DNA from: an uncultured Sedimentitalea sp.
Lineage (GTDB): Bacteria; Pseudomonadota; Alphaproteobacteria; Rhodobacterales; Rhodobacteraceae
Assembly (NCBI GenBank): GCA_947504115.1
Contig: CANNGH010000001.1
Span: forward strand, 434,001 to 498,000
Direction of reading: 5' to 3'
DNA: 64,000 bases
Shown: positions 36,573-44,874 of the stretch, one piece after another
Layout of the letters: the number at the start of each line of letters is the position of its first letter
Position numbering within the stretch: the stretch's first letter is position 1
Position numbers and translations under genes: made by a program
The notes under the pieces: model-generated
What the model saw: only the letters and a program-made list of their open reading frames with translations
Database searches by the model: none
What the model was told of the DNA's origin: nothing

Positions 36573-36864
36573 ATGCCATGGCGCGTTAACTTTTGCACCG
36601 CCCGCGACCCCGTCACGAAAGCGTTACGGAATCCTCTTTGAATTCATTGACTTGCAGCGTGTTGAGAAATTTTTTCCTTGATTTCAACACCTTGCCGCCT
36701 TGCCCAATTTTTGGGCAAATCGGCGAAGTCAGCCGGATACAAGGGAAATTTCGGGCTCGCGGGAACTTGTCTCCAGACTTATCCACATATTCCGTGGATT
36801 TGTTGGGGCTTGATTAACGCCATCCAAGATTGCAGCCCCGCACCGGGAATCATATCTGGAACCC
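36573..36864. other. AT-rich noncoding region with inverted repeats and a DnaA-box-like site
   Basis: 292 bases without a gene, AT-rich relative to its surroundings. GTGTTGA (36659-36665) mirrors TCAACAC (36684-36690). TTGCCCAA/TTGGGCAA form an 8-bp hairpin with a 3-base loop (36700-36718). TTATCCACA (36779-36787) is a perfect consensus DnaA box inside the inverted repeat ATCCAC-n7-GTGGAT (36781-36799). GGGGCT (36805-36810) mirrors AGCCCC (36834-36839). It includes the uvrC promoter, and possibly a terminator for the SDR gene. Confidence 0.55.
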
Positions 36865-38739
36865 ATGACCGACCTTTCCGACATCCCCGGCGATCCGCCC
36901 GTCACGGGTTATGCCTGTATCCAGAGCTATCTGCGCACGCTGGACTCCGCGCCGGGGGTCTATCGCATGCTGGATGCGCAGGCGCGGGTGCTTTACGTCG
37001 GCAAGGCGCGCAACCTGAAGGCGCGTGTGTCGAACTATGCCCGCCCCGGCCATTCGCCCCGGATCGAACGCATGATCCGCGAAACCGCGCGCATGATGTT
37101 CCTGACCACCCGCACCGAGACCGAGGCGCTGTTGCTGGAACAGAACCTCATCAAGCAGCTGAAACCGAAATACAACGTCCTGCTGCGCGACGACAAAAGT
37201 TTCCCGAATATCCTGGTGGCCAAGGATCACGCCTTTTCCCAGATCAAGAAACACCGCGGCGCGAAAAAGGAGAAAGGCACCTACTTCGGCCCCTTCGCCA
37301 GCGCCGGCGCGGTCAACCGCACGCTGAACCAGCTGCAAAAGGCGTTCCTGCTGCGCAACTGCACCGATTCCGTGTTCCAAAGCCGCACACGCCCCTGCCT
37401 GCTTTACCAGATCAAGCGCTGCTCGGCCCCCTGCGTGGGGTATATCAGCGAGGCCGATTACGCCCAGTCTGTGCGCGATGCCGAACGTTTCCTGTCGGGC
37501 CGCTCGACCCGCGTGCAGGAAGACTTGGCGGCGCAGATGCAGGTCGCCTCAGAGGCGATGGAATTCGAACGCGCCGCCGCCCTGCGCGACCGCATCCGCG
37601 CGCTGACGCAGGTGCAGGGCGTGCAGGGCATCAACCCGCGCGGCGTGCCCGAAGCCGACGTGATCGCCCTGCATATGGAGGGCGGGCAGGCCTGCGTTCA
37701 GGTGTTCTTCATCCGCGCCAACCAGAACTGGGGCAATCACGACTATTACCCCCGCGTCGGCGCCGATGTCGACGCCGCCGAGGTGATGGAGGCGTTTCTG
37801 GGCCAGTTCTACGATAACAAGGAACCGCCGCGCCAACTGATCCTGTCCGATGCCATCGAAAACGCCGATCTGATGCAGCAGGCGCTGTCCGAAAAGGCCG
37901 GGCGCAAGGTTGAAATCCTGGTGCCCCAACGGGGCGAAAAGGCCGAACTGGTTGGTGGCGCGCTGCGCAACGCGCGTGAATCGCTGGCCCGCCGCATGGC
38001 CGAAAGCGCCACCCAGGCGAAACTGCTGCGTGGCCTCGCCGAAGCCTTCGCGCTCGACGCCCCGCCCCAGCGGATCGAGGTCTATGACAACTCCCATATC
38101 CAGGGCACCAATGCCGTCGGCGCGATGATCGTGGCCGGGCCGGACGGGCTGATGAAGAACCAGTATCGCAAATTCAACATCCGCGGCGAGGATCTCACCC
38201 CCGGCGACGACTTCGGCATGATGAAAGAGGTGCTGACCCGCCGCTTCAAGCGCCTGCTGAAGGAAGACCCCGAGCGCGACAAGGGCATGTGGCCCGACCT
38301 GCTGCTGATCGATGGCGGCGCCGGGCAGGTCAGCGCCGTGGCGCAGATCATGGCGGAACACGGCGTCGGCGATATCCCGATGGTCGGCGTTGCCAAGGGC
38401 GTGGACCGCGACGCCGGCAAAGAAGAATTCCACCGCCCCGGCGCTCGCCCCTTCGCGCTGCGCCACAACGATCCCGTGCTCTATTTCGTCCAGCGCCTGC
38501 GCGACGAGGCGCACCGCTTCGCCATCGGCACCCACCGCGCCAAACGCGCCAAATCGGTCGGCGCGACCCCGCTTGACGATGTGCCCGGCGTCGGGGCCAC
38601 CCGCAAACGCGCGCTGCTGGCGCATTTCGGCAGTGCCAAGGCGGTCAGCCGCGCCGATCTCGCCGATCTCAAGGCGGTCGACGGCATTTCCGACACGCTG
38701 GCCGAAACCATCTACGACCATTTTCACGACCGTGGCTGA
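36865..38739 (+). CDS. uvrC: excinuclease ABC subunit C
   Basis: The dual-incision nuclease of nucleotide excision repair, 624 residues. The N-terminal GIY-YIG domain has GVYRML and [17 protein letters not shown] (3' incision). It continues with [20 protein letters not shown], a Cys-rich segment [16 protein letters not shown], and the UVR domain [17 protein letters not shown] that binds UvrB. The RNase H-like domain has [11 protein letters not shown] and [12 protein letters not shown] (5' incision, Asp residues), and a helix-hairpin-helix pair ends the protein ([19 protein letters not shown]). The length fits the family. Confidence 0.97.
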   Translation: MTDLSDIPGDPPVTGYACIQSYLRTLDSAPGVYRMLDAQARVLYVGKARNLKARVSNYARPGHSPRIERMIRETARMMFLTTRTETEALLLEQNLIKQLKPKYNVLLRDDKSFPNILVAKDHAFSQIKKHRGAKKEKGTYFGPFASAGAVNRTLNQLQKAFLLRNCTDSVFQSRTRPCLLYQIKRCSAPCVGYISEADYAQSVRDAERFLSGRSTRVQEDLAAQMQVASEAMEFERAAALRDRIRALTQVQGVQGINPRGVPEADVIALHMEGGQACVQVFFIRANQNWGNHDYYPRVGADVDAAEVMEAFLGQFYDNKEPPRQLILSDAIENADLMQQALSEKAGRKVEILVPQRGEKAELVGGALRNARESLARRMAESATQAKLLRGLAEAFALDAPPQRIEVYDNSHIQGTNAVGAMIVAGPDGLMKNQYRKFNIRGEDLTPGDDFGMMKEVLTRRFKRLLKEDPERDKGMWPDLLLIDGGAGQVSAVAQIMAEHGVGDIPMVGVAKGVDRDAGKEEFHRPGARPFALRHNDPVLYFVQRLRDEAHRFAIGTHRAKRAKSVGATPLDDVPGVGATRKRALLAHFGSAKAVSRADLADLKAVDGISDTLAETIYDHFHDRG

Positions 38740-38755
38740 CCTGCACCCCGCCCCT

Positions 38756-38808
38756 GCTTCTTTCTGGTTCGCAAATACCCCCGCCGGAGGCTTTGCCCGC
38801 AGGGCAAA
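38756..38808 (+). repeat. CTTTCTGGTT/GCAAATACCC element, copy B, with hairpin
   Basis: GCTTCTTTCTGGTT, one C, then GCAAATACCC (38756-38780), 16 bases after the uvrC stop; compare copy A at 31885-31908. It runs into a 7-bp hairpin TTTGCCC-GCA-GGGCAAA (38792-38808) that may act as the uvrC terminator. Confidence 0.65.
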
Positions 38809-38877
38809 ATAACCCCCGCCGCCACATCGCGCCAACATCCGCTTCCAACTCTGCGGGCCGCATTGTAGGGTCCGGCC

Positions 38878-39540
38878 ATGAACTGGACCCTGCCCAATAT
38901 CCTGACCTTTCTGCGCCTTCTGGCCGCGCCGGGGCTGGCGGTGATGTTTCTTTATTTCCACCGCCCCTGGGCCGACTGGTTCGCGCTGGTCCTGTTCCTG
39001 GGCGCGGCGGTGACCGACTGGTTCGACGGGTATCTCGCCCGCGCCTGGAAACAGGAAACGCGCATGGGCGCGATGCTTGACCCGATCGCCGACAAGGCGA
39101 TGGTGATCATCGCGCTGATGGTGATCGTGGGCTATTCCTCGATGTCACCCTGGCTGGTGCTGCCCGCCACCGTGATCCTGTTTCGCGAGGTGTTCGTCTC
39201 GGGCCTGCGGGAATTTCTCGGCGACGTGGCCGGCACGCTCAGGGTCACGAAACTGGCGAAATGGAAAACCACGACGCAGATGATCGCCATTGCGGTGCTG
39301 TTCTCGCAGGGCATCTTCGAACATGCCCTGGGCCTCAGCGCCGAAGGCATGGATGCGGACCTGTTCAACCGCATCCTGATGGGCACGGGGGCGGATCCGG
39401 CGGGCCTGCGCTGGAAGCTGGAAGGCATGGAATGGACCGGCCGCATCGGGCTGTGGCTGTTGTGGCTGGCGGCTGGCCTTACATTGCTGACCGGCTGGGA
39501 TTATCTGCGCAAGGCATTGCCGCATCTCAAGGAGGGATGA
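38878..39540 (+). CDS. pgsA: CDP-diacylglycerol-glycerol-3-phosphate 3-phosphatidyltransferase
   Basis: Makes phosphatidylglycerol phosphate in the inner membrane, the committed step to PG and cardiolipin. 220 residues. The CDP-alcohol phosphotransferase motif D-x2-DG-x2-AR-x8-G-x3-D-x3-D is complete: DWFDGYLARAWKQETRMG followed by AMLDPIADK. About six membrane helices. The N terminus MNWTLPNILTFLRLLAAPGL is typical. The moaD start follows at once, with AAGGAGGG inside the pgsA end. Confidence 0.95.
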   Translation: MNWTLPNILTFLRLLAAPGLAVMFLYFHRPWADWFALVLFLGAAVTDWFDGYLARAWKQETRMGAMLDPIADKAMVIIALMVIVGYSSMSPWLVLPATVILFREVFVSGLREFLGDVAGTLRVTKLAKWKTTTQMIAIAVLFSQGIFEHALGLSAEGMDADLFNRILMGTGADPAGLRWKLEGMEWTGRIGLWLLWLAAGLTLLTGWDYLRKALPHLKEG

Positions 39541-39542
39541 AC

Positions 39543-39788
39543 ATGGATGTGCTGTATTTCGCCTGGGTGCGTGAGCGCATCGGGCTGCCGCGCGAAAAGA
39601 TCGAGACCGATGCCGCCACCGTTTCCGATCTGGTCGATGAACTGCGCACCCGCGAAGAGCGTTACGCCGCCGCCTTCGCCGATCTTTCGGCCCTGCGCGT
39701 CGCGTTGGATCAGGAGCTGGCCGATTTCGACGCACCGTTGCAAGGCGTGCGCGAGGTGGCGTTCTTTCCGCCCATGACAGGGGGCTGA
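39543..39788 (+). CDS. moaD: molybdopterin synthase small subunit
   Basis: An 81-residue ubiquitin-fold sulfur carrier. It ends FFPPMTGG, and the C-terminal Gly-Gly is activated by MoeB and thiocarboxylated to supply the dithiolene sulfurs. AAGGAGG is 7 bases before ATG 39543 (MDVLYFAWVRERIG) but only 1 before ATG 39537, so 39543 is preferred. Forms the heterotetramer with MoaE, encoded 3 bases downstream. Confidence 0.95.
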   Translation: MDVLYFAWVRERIGLPREKIETDAATVSDLVDELRTREERYAAAFADLSALRVALDQELADFDAPLQGVREVAFFPPMTGG

Positions 39789-39791
39789 GAG

Positions 39792-40232
39792 ATGCGCGTG
39801 CAGGTGCACGAGGATGATTTCGACCCCGCAAGCGAACTCGACGGGTTCGGACAGGGCGCGGATACCGGTGCGGTCGTTACCTTTACCGGGATCGTGCGCA
39901 ACAACGAACATGGCAGCCTGCGCGCCATGGAGATCGAACATTATCCGGCCATGACCCGAACGGCCCTGCACCGGATCGCAAGTCAGGCGCAGGCGCGGTG
40001 GTCGCTCAACGACGTGCTGGTCATACATCGCCATGGACGGCTGGAGCCCGGGGCGCGGATCATGATGGTGGCAACCGCCGCGCGCCATCGCGGCGATGCG
40101 TTCCAGGCGGCGGAATTCCTGATGGATTACCTGAAATCCCGCGCGCCGTTCTGGAAAAAGGAAATCACCGACCAGGGTGCCGACTGGGTCGCGGCCCGGA
40201 CCGAGGACGAAGACGCCCTGACCCGCTGGTAG
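39792..40232 (+). CDS. moaE: molybdopterin synthase catalytic subunit
   Basis: Converts precursor Z (cPMP) to molybdopterin with MoaD-thiocarboxylate. 146 residues. Marks: GAVVTFTGIVRNNEHG, EIEHYPAMTRTALHRI, VLVIHRHGRLEPGARIMMVA and the catalytic Lys region FLMDYLKSRAPFWKKE. The TAG stop is the TAG of a GTAG REP element lying over the gene end (40229-40250), so the last codons may have been altered by its insertion (ALTRW-stop). Confidence 0.95.
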   Translation: MRVQVHEDDFDPASELDGFGQGADTGAVVTFTGIVRNNEHGSLRAMEIEHYPAMTRTALHRIASQAQARWSLNDVLVIHRHGRLEPGARIMMVATAARHRGDAFQAAEFLMDYLKSRAPFWKKEITDQGADWVAARTEDEDALTRW

Positions 40233-40250
40233 GGCGGGGCTCGCCCCGCC
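40229..40250. repeat. single REP hairpin at the moaE stop
   Basis: GTAG followed by hairpin GGCGGGG-CTCG-CCCCGCC, the same foot and stem as the REPs in the RAYT gene (6204-6514). It lies between convergent moaE and the coiled-coil gene and could stop transcription from both. Confidence 0.88.
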
Positions 40251-40263
40251 CTGGTTGCGCCAA

Positions 40264-40581
40264 TCAGGACCGTTCGACCTGGGCGCGCAATTCCTCGGCC
40301 TCGTGACGGGCGTCGCGCAAGCCGTCCATGGCCGCGCGCAATTCGGCCTCGGCCTGGGCCAGTTGCGTGGTCAGCTCGGCCTCGCGCTGCTGCATGTAGG
40401 TGATCGCCTGGTCGCGGGTTTCCTCGGCCTCGTGCAATTCCTGGCTCATCCGGTCCAGTTCGCCGACATCGCTTTGCCGGACGCTGGTGAACCGGCCGAC
40501 CAGCCAGTTGGCGAACCAGCCCAGCGCGAAGGCGACGAACAGGATGATGGCGGTGGTGATGATGAACTCGGCTCTGTTCAT
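40264..40581 (-). CDS. small membrane-anchored coiled-coil protein
   Basis: A 105-residue protein: one N-terminal membrane helix (FIITTAIILFVAFALGWFANWL) and then a long acidic coiled coil from about residue 38 to the end (SQELHEAEETRDQAITYMQQ and on, heptads). No known domain. Its ATG overlaps the stop of the OmpA-family gene by four bases, so the two are co-translated and the coiled coil may bind or tether the OmpA-like protein or divisome components. Confidence 0.75.
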   Translation of the reverse strand: MNRAEFIITTAIILFVAFALGWFANWLVGRFTSVRQSDVGELDRMSQELHEAEETRDQAITYMQQREAELTTQLAQAEAELRAAMDGLRDARHEAEELRAQVERS

Positions 40582-42521
40582 TGTCCTGTTTCTTTCTCGC
40601 TGTCGGCGTCGGAGGTTTCCGGATCGTCGGATGGTTCGGCATCCGCCGTGTCGGCGCTATCATCGTCTTTTGCGGCGGCATCGTCATCGGCATCCGCTTC
40701 GTCCGCATCGGGGCGGATCAACTGGAATTCGATGCGGCGGTTTTCCTCGCGTCCCGCCTCGGTGCCGTTGTCGGCGATCGGTTTGCTTTCGCCATAGCCG
40801 ACCGCCTTGTAGGTCGCGGTCAGCAGCCTGCGCGCGCGCAATTCCGCCAGAACCGCCTCGGCGCGCTTCTGGCTCAGTTGCTGATTCATCTCCTCGCGGC
40901 CCTGGCTGTCGGTATGGCCCTGGATCTCAAGGGGAATCTCGCCGCAGCGGTCCAGGATCTTGACGATCGCCGACATCGTCTGACGCGACCCGCCGGTGAT
41001 CGTCGCCGAGCCCGGTTCAAAGGTGATCTTGCCGCCTTTCTGGATCTTGGCCAGTTGCGATTCGCATTCATCGGGCGTGGGCGCGACATTCTGGGGTTTT
41101 GGCGGCGCGCGATAGGTGATGTCGAGCTCGAACGTCTCGGCCTCGCCCAGCTTGTCGGCCAGCAGGCCGGAGATCTCGGCATTGGCGTTCTCGCGCTCGG
41201 TCACGCCGCGCACGGTCAGCGTGTCGGGTTTGACCAGAACCGAGCCTTCGGACAGTTTCGAAAGCGATTCCAGACCGGCCAGAACGCGGGCGGGCCAGTC
41301 ATCGGGCAATTCCTCTACCAGCCGCGTCGCCGTGTAGACGTTTTTCGAGCCAAAGCTGGCCCGGGCATAGCTGTCGGCGACCTGGCGCAGGCCTTCATCG
41401 CTCAACCGTCCGCGCAGTTGCACCTGCCCTTCGGCGCTGAGCGTGGCGACGAATTCGGGCGGCCCATTGGGTGTTTCCGATTCCGGCTTGGTCAAGACGC
41501 CATGCAGCGCGAACACGTCGGGCAGGGCGGTTTCCAGTTCGCCCATGACGCGGTCGAACGAGGCGGGATCGGTGGTGTCGGCGGCGACCAGCGTGATATC
41601 GGCATCGGCGAATGTCACGCTGCCCCGTCCCAGTTCGGCCAGCGCGCCGATGGCCGCCTCCGCAGCCTCGCTCCAGCGGGGCGAGGGCACGCCCATGCCG
41701 ATGGTGCAATTGCCATCCCCCTCCAGCCCGGCCTCGCGCGCGGCTTGCAGGATGCGGCGGCTCGAGCTTTCGGTATCCGCGGAACAGGCGTCAAAGCGCG
41801 CGCCCTTGTCGTCGATCAGGAACCGCAGCGTGAACGGCGTGATCACCGGGCGCGGCGCGGCGACCTCGAGCGACAAATCGACGCCACGCGGCACGGATCG
41901 GGCCAGATCCGCCTCGATCGCGGTCTTTTCCTCGGCGCTGTCGGAAATCGCGGTGACCGAGATATGCCCGGCATCCACCGACACCTTGGAGCGGGGCAGG
42001 CGGGCCAGCGCGGTGATGGCGAAATCCAGCGCGCTGTCCCATCCTTGCGGCACGGGATAATCGGCTGTTTCCAGCAGGTCGGCCACGTTGTCCTCGTCGA
42101 CCATACGGTTCAGGCGGCGGATCAGCGCCGCGCGATCGGTCGCTGCCGGTATCAGGCCGATGATCGAGATGCCGCTGTCATTGCGCAGGATTTCGGCGGA
42201 AAAGCGCGGCGGCGTCAGGTCTTCGCTGGGGGCGATCTCGATGGAATCGATCAGCCGGGCGGCATCGACGGCGGTTCCCGCGATGCTGAGCGCGGCAAAG
42301 CGGCGCGCCTCGTCCGGGGCTGTGCCGGTCAGGATCACCTGCAATCCGTTGGCGTGAACCTCGGCCCAGCCATAGGACGATTCGTCGAGCGCGCGGCGCA
42401 CGTCGATCTCGGAGGTCTGCTCGACCGCGGTCAGCGCGAAGCGGGCCGCAACAAGGCACAGCAGCGCAGCGACGGCGAATGTGGCGAGAACGATGGCGTG
42501 TGCGGACAGCGGTTTCTTCAC
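40578..42521 (-). CDS. OmpA-family protein with BON-like repeats
   Basis: A 647-residue envelope protein. An N-terminal membrane segment (AIVLATFAVAALLCLVAARFAL) is an uncleaved anchor or signal. The region of about 60-450 contains several BON-like alpha/beta repeats (for example GLQVILTGTAPDEARRFAAL, VQLRGRLSDEGLRQVADSYA, DTLTVRGVTERENANAEISG). The OmpA C-terminal peptidoglycan-binding domain is at about 490-600: ITFEPGSATITGGSRQTM, LEIQGHTDSQGREEMNQQLS with the diaminopimelate-binding Asp/Arg, and GREENRRIEFQL. A very acidic Asp/Glu/Ala tail of about 40 residues ends the protein. Confidence 0.88.
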   Translation of the reverse strand: MKKPLSAHAIVLATFAVAALLCLVAARFALTAVEQTSEIDVRRALDESSYGWAEVHANGLQVILTGTAPDEARRFAALSIAGTAVDAARLIDSIEIAPSEDLTPPRFSAEILRNDSGISIIGLIPAATDRAALIRRLNRMVDEDNVADLLETADYPVPQGWDSALDFAITALARLPRSKVSVDAGHISVTAISDSAEEKTAIEADLARSVPRGVDLSLEVAAPRPVITPFTLRFLIDDKGARFDACSADTESSSRRILQAAREAGLEGDGNCTIGMGVPSPRWSEAAEAAIGALAELGRGSVTFADADITLVAADTTDPASFDRVMGELETALPDVFALHGVLTKPESETPNGPPEFVATLSAEGQVQLRGRLSDEGLRQVADSYARASFGSKNVYTATRLVEELPDDWPARVLAGLESLSKLSEGSVLVKPDTLTVRGVTERENANAEISGLLADKLGEAETFELDITYRAPPKPQNVAPTPDECESQLAKIQKGGKITFEPGSATITGGSRQTMSAIVKILDRCGEIPLEIQGHTDSQGREEMNQQLSQKRAEAVLAELRARRLLTATYKAVGYGESKPIADNGTEAGREENRRIEFQLIRPDADEADADDDAAAKDDDSADTADAEPSDDPETSDADSEKETGQ

Positions 42522-42576
42522 GAGGCGGGATTCCTTGGTGTCGGCGTGTCATATCGCCCACGGGCGCGGGGATCAA

Positions 42577-43551
42577 TCACACCAGCAGCGCCACCAGAAA
42601 CGGGATCAGCGGGATCAGGCCGGTGTCGCGGTTGGAGCGGAACAGGCGCAGCATCCGGTCATTGTCCATGTGATCGAAACCGCGCAATTGCCAGGCCATG
42701 TGCCAGCCCATCGCCCACGGCCCCGCCAGCGCCACCACCAGCGACAGGACCGGCGCACCCGGCAGCATCGCCATGATCACCGCCATCGCCATCAGCGTGA
42801 CGCTGCCGGCCAGAAAGTATTTCAGCCAGCGCGCGGTATCGTCCCCGAACAGGAGTGCCGTGGATTTCACGCCGATCAGCGCGTCGTCCTCCTTGTCCTG
42901 ATGGGCATAGATGGTGTCGTAAAACACCGTCCAGCAGATGCCCGCCAGATACAGAATGACCGCCGGCCAGCCGAGGCTGCCGGTATGCGCCGTCCAGACC
43001 AGCAGCGCGCCCCAGTTGAAGGCGAGGCCAAGGAAGATCTGCGGCCACCAGGTGAACCGCTTGGCGAAGGGATAAATCGCCACCGGCAGCAGCGCCAGCA
43101 CCCCCAGCGCGATGGCGGCGATGTTGAAGGTCAGCAGGATCATCAGCGCGATCAGCGCCTGCGCGGCCATCCAGATGACCGCCTGAGTGACGCTGACCTG
43201 CCCCGAGGGGATCGGGCGCGAGCGGGTGCGTGCCACGCTCCCGTCGATATGGCGGTCGGTGATGTCGTTCCAGGTGCAGCCCGCCCCGCGCATCAGCCAC
43301 GCCCCGATGGCACAGCCAAGCGCGATCCACGCGTCCTCCCACCTTGGCGCGCGGTCGTGCAGCATCGCCAGCGTCAGCCCCCACCAGCAGGGCAGCAGCA
43401 GCAGCCATGTGCCGATGGGCCGGTCGGCGCGGCTGAGCCGCAGATAGGGCCGCGCGAAGGCGGGGGCGAGCGTATCCACCCAGTTTCCGGCGGGCGCATC
43501 GGCGACCTGTCCCTCGGGCGATGACTCTGGCGTCGGAGCGTTGCCTTGCAT
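42577..43551 (-). CDS. ubiA: 4-hydroxybenzoate polyprenyltransferase
   Basis: Attaches the polyprenyl tail to 4-hydroxybenzoate in ubiquinone synthesis, in the inner membrane. 324 residues with eight to nine helices. The two Asp-rich Mg-diphosphate motifs are CTWNDITDRHIDGSVARTRS and YAHQDKEDDALIGVKSTAL. The N-terminal RPYLRLSRADRPIGTWLLLL is typical of the alphaproteobacterial enzymes. It is divergent from rsmE with only 11 bases between the two start codons, so at least one promoter lies inside the other gene. Confidence 0.95.
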   Translation of the reverse strand: MQGNAPTPESSPEGQVADAPAGNWVDTLAPAFARPYLRLSRADRPIGTWLLLLPCWWGLTLAMLHDRAPRWEDAWIALGCAIGAWLMRGAGCTWNDITDRHIDGSVARTRSRPIPSGQVSVTQAVIWMAAQALIALMILLTFNIAAIALGVLALLPVAIYPFAKRFTWWPQIFLGLAFNWGALLVWTAHTGSLGWPAVILYLAGICWTVFYDTIYAHQDKEDDALIGVKSTALLFGDDTARWLKYFLAGSVTLMAMAVIMAMLPGAPVLSLVVALAGPWAMGWHMAWQLRGFDHMDNDRMLRLFRSNRDTGLIPLIPFLVALLV

Positions 43552-43562
43552 ATGTAACCTGC

Positions 43563-44291
43563 ATGAGTGCGAAGATCAGGCTGTATGTAGAGCACCCCTT
43601 GGGGGCGGGGCAATCGGTTCCTTTGACGCGGGATCAGGCGCATTACCTGTTCTCGGTGATGCGGCTGGGGCAGGGGGATCCGGTGGCGCTGTTCAACGGG
43701 ACGGATGGCGAATGGCTGGCCGAGGTGGCGCAGGCGGGCAAGCGCGCCGGCACGCTCGAAGCGATCCGGCAAAGCGCGTCGCAACGGATGCCGCCCGACC
43801 TGTGGCTGTGTTTCGCCCCGATCAAGAAGGCGCGCACCGATTTCATCGTCGAAAAAGCCGCCGAACTGGGGGCCGCGCGCATCCTGCCGGTGCAGACCGA
43901 CTTTACCAATTCCGACCGCATCCGGCAGGACCGATTGCAGGCCCATGCCATCGAGGCTGCCGAGCAATGCGGGGGCACCTACGTGCCACCGGTCGAGGAT
44001 CTGCAAAAGCTGGATCGCCTGCTGGACGACTGGCCCGAGGGGCGGCACCTGATGTTCTGCGACGAGGGGCTGGCCGGACCCGCCACGCTTCTCGCCGATG
44101 CGGCGCCCGGTCCGTGGGCGATCCTGATCGGGCCTGAGGGCGGATTTTCCGATACCGAGCGAAAACGCCTCACCGCGCTGCCCTTTGCTCATCCGGTCAG
44201 CCTTGGGCCGCGCATCCTGCGTGCCGATACGGCGGCGGTCGCGGCGATGACGCTCTGGCAGCAGGCGCTGGGGGATTGGCGATGTCCCTGA
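43563..44291 (+). CDS. rsmE: 16S rRNA (uracil-1498-N3)-methyltransferase
   Basis: A SPOUT-class SAM methyltransferase that modifies U1498 of 16S rRNA. 242 residues: PUA-like N terminus (RDQAHYLFSVMRLGQGDPVALF), then FAPIKKARTDFIVEKAAELG, ILPVQTDFTNS and the knot motifs LIGPEGGFSDTE and SLGPRILRADTAAVAAM. ATG 43563 (MSAKIRLYVEHPL) begins the conserved domain. The next gene overlaps its end by ten bases. Confidence 0.95.
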   Translation: MSAKIRLYVEHPLGAGQSVPLTRDQAHYLFSVMRLGQGDPVALFNGTDGEWLAEVAQAGKRAGTLEAIRQSASQRMPPDLWLCFAPIKKARTDFIVEKAAELGAARILPVQTDFTNSDRIRQDRLQAHAIEAAEQCGGTYVPPVEDLQKLDRLLDDWPEGRHLMFCDEGLAGPATLLADAAPGPWAILIGPEGGFSDTERKRLTALPFAHPVSLGPRILRADTAAVAAMTLWQQALGDWRCP

Positions 44292-44809
44292 TCCGCCCTG
44301 CGGCGCGCGCCGCGCTCTGGCGCTGGCGCGAGGGGCTGGCGGGGGTGGCGGTTTTGCTGCTCGGCGCAAGTTGGGCGCTTGGCCCCGGCGGATTGCTGGG
44401 CTGGGTCGGTTGGGGTCTGGTCATCCTCGGAGCGATGCTGATCGCCGTCGGGGCTCAGCGTGCGCGGTTTCGTGCCGGCGGCGGCGGCCCCGGCGTGGTG
44501 CAGGTGATCGAGGGTCAGATCACCTATTTCGGTCCGCTGTCGGGGGGTGCCGTGGCCACCCGCGACCTTGAGCGGCTGACGCTGGACCCGACCGCCAGAC
44601 CGGCCCATTGGGTGTTGGACCAACCGGGCCAGCCAACGCTTTATATCCCGGTCAACGCCGAAGGGTCGGATGCGCTGTTCGATGTATTTTCCAGCCTGCC
44701 GGGGCTGCGCACCGAGCGCATGCTGAGCGAGTTGCGCGGCGGTGGTGGCCTTCCAGTGGTGATCTGGGAACGCCACAGCCAGCGCCCGCCCAGCCACCGG
44801 CTGCATTGA
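44282..44809 (+). CDS. conserved membrane protein of unknown function
   Basis: A 175-residue protein with two N-terminal membrane helices (GLAGVAVLLLGASWALGPGG and LLGWVGWGLVILGAMLIAVG) and a soluble C-terminal domain of about 110 residues (VVQVIEGQITYFGPLSGGAV and on). I recognise no family motif. It overlaps the rsmE end by ten bases, and gshA begins 66 bases further, so rsmE, this gene and gshA look like one transcription unit. Confidence 0.75.
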   Translation: MSLIRPAARAALWRWREGLAGVAVLLLGASWALGPGGLLGWVGWGLVILGAMLIAVGAQRARFRAGGGGPGVVQVIEGQITYFGPLSGGAVATRDLERLTLDPTARPAHWVLDQPGQPTLYIPVNAEGSDALFDVFSSLPGLRTERMLSELRGGGGLPVVIWERHSQRPPSHRLH

Positions 44810-44874
44810 CACCCTGCGCAATTCGCCCCACTTGTGACCAAACCCAGAATTCCAGACCAAGCGGAGCGCGCGCC

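Noticed and set aside
36573-36864. Chromosomal replication origin
   Set aside because: Only one perfect DnaA box was found and no dnaA, hemE, parAB or gidA-type neighbours are present; kept only as a regulatory finding.
40581-42776. A 731-codon frame on the plus strand
   Set aside because: Mirror of the OmpA-family gene, which has clear BON/OmpA motifs on the minus strand.
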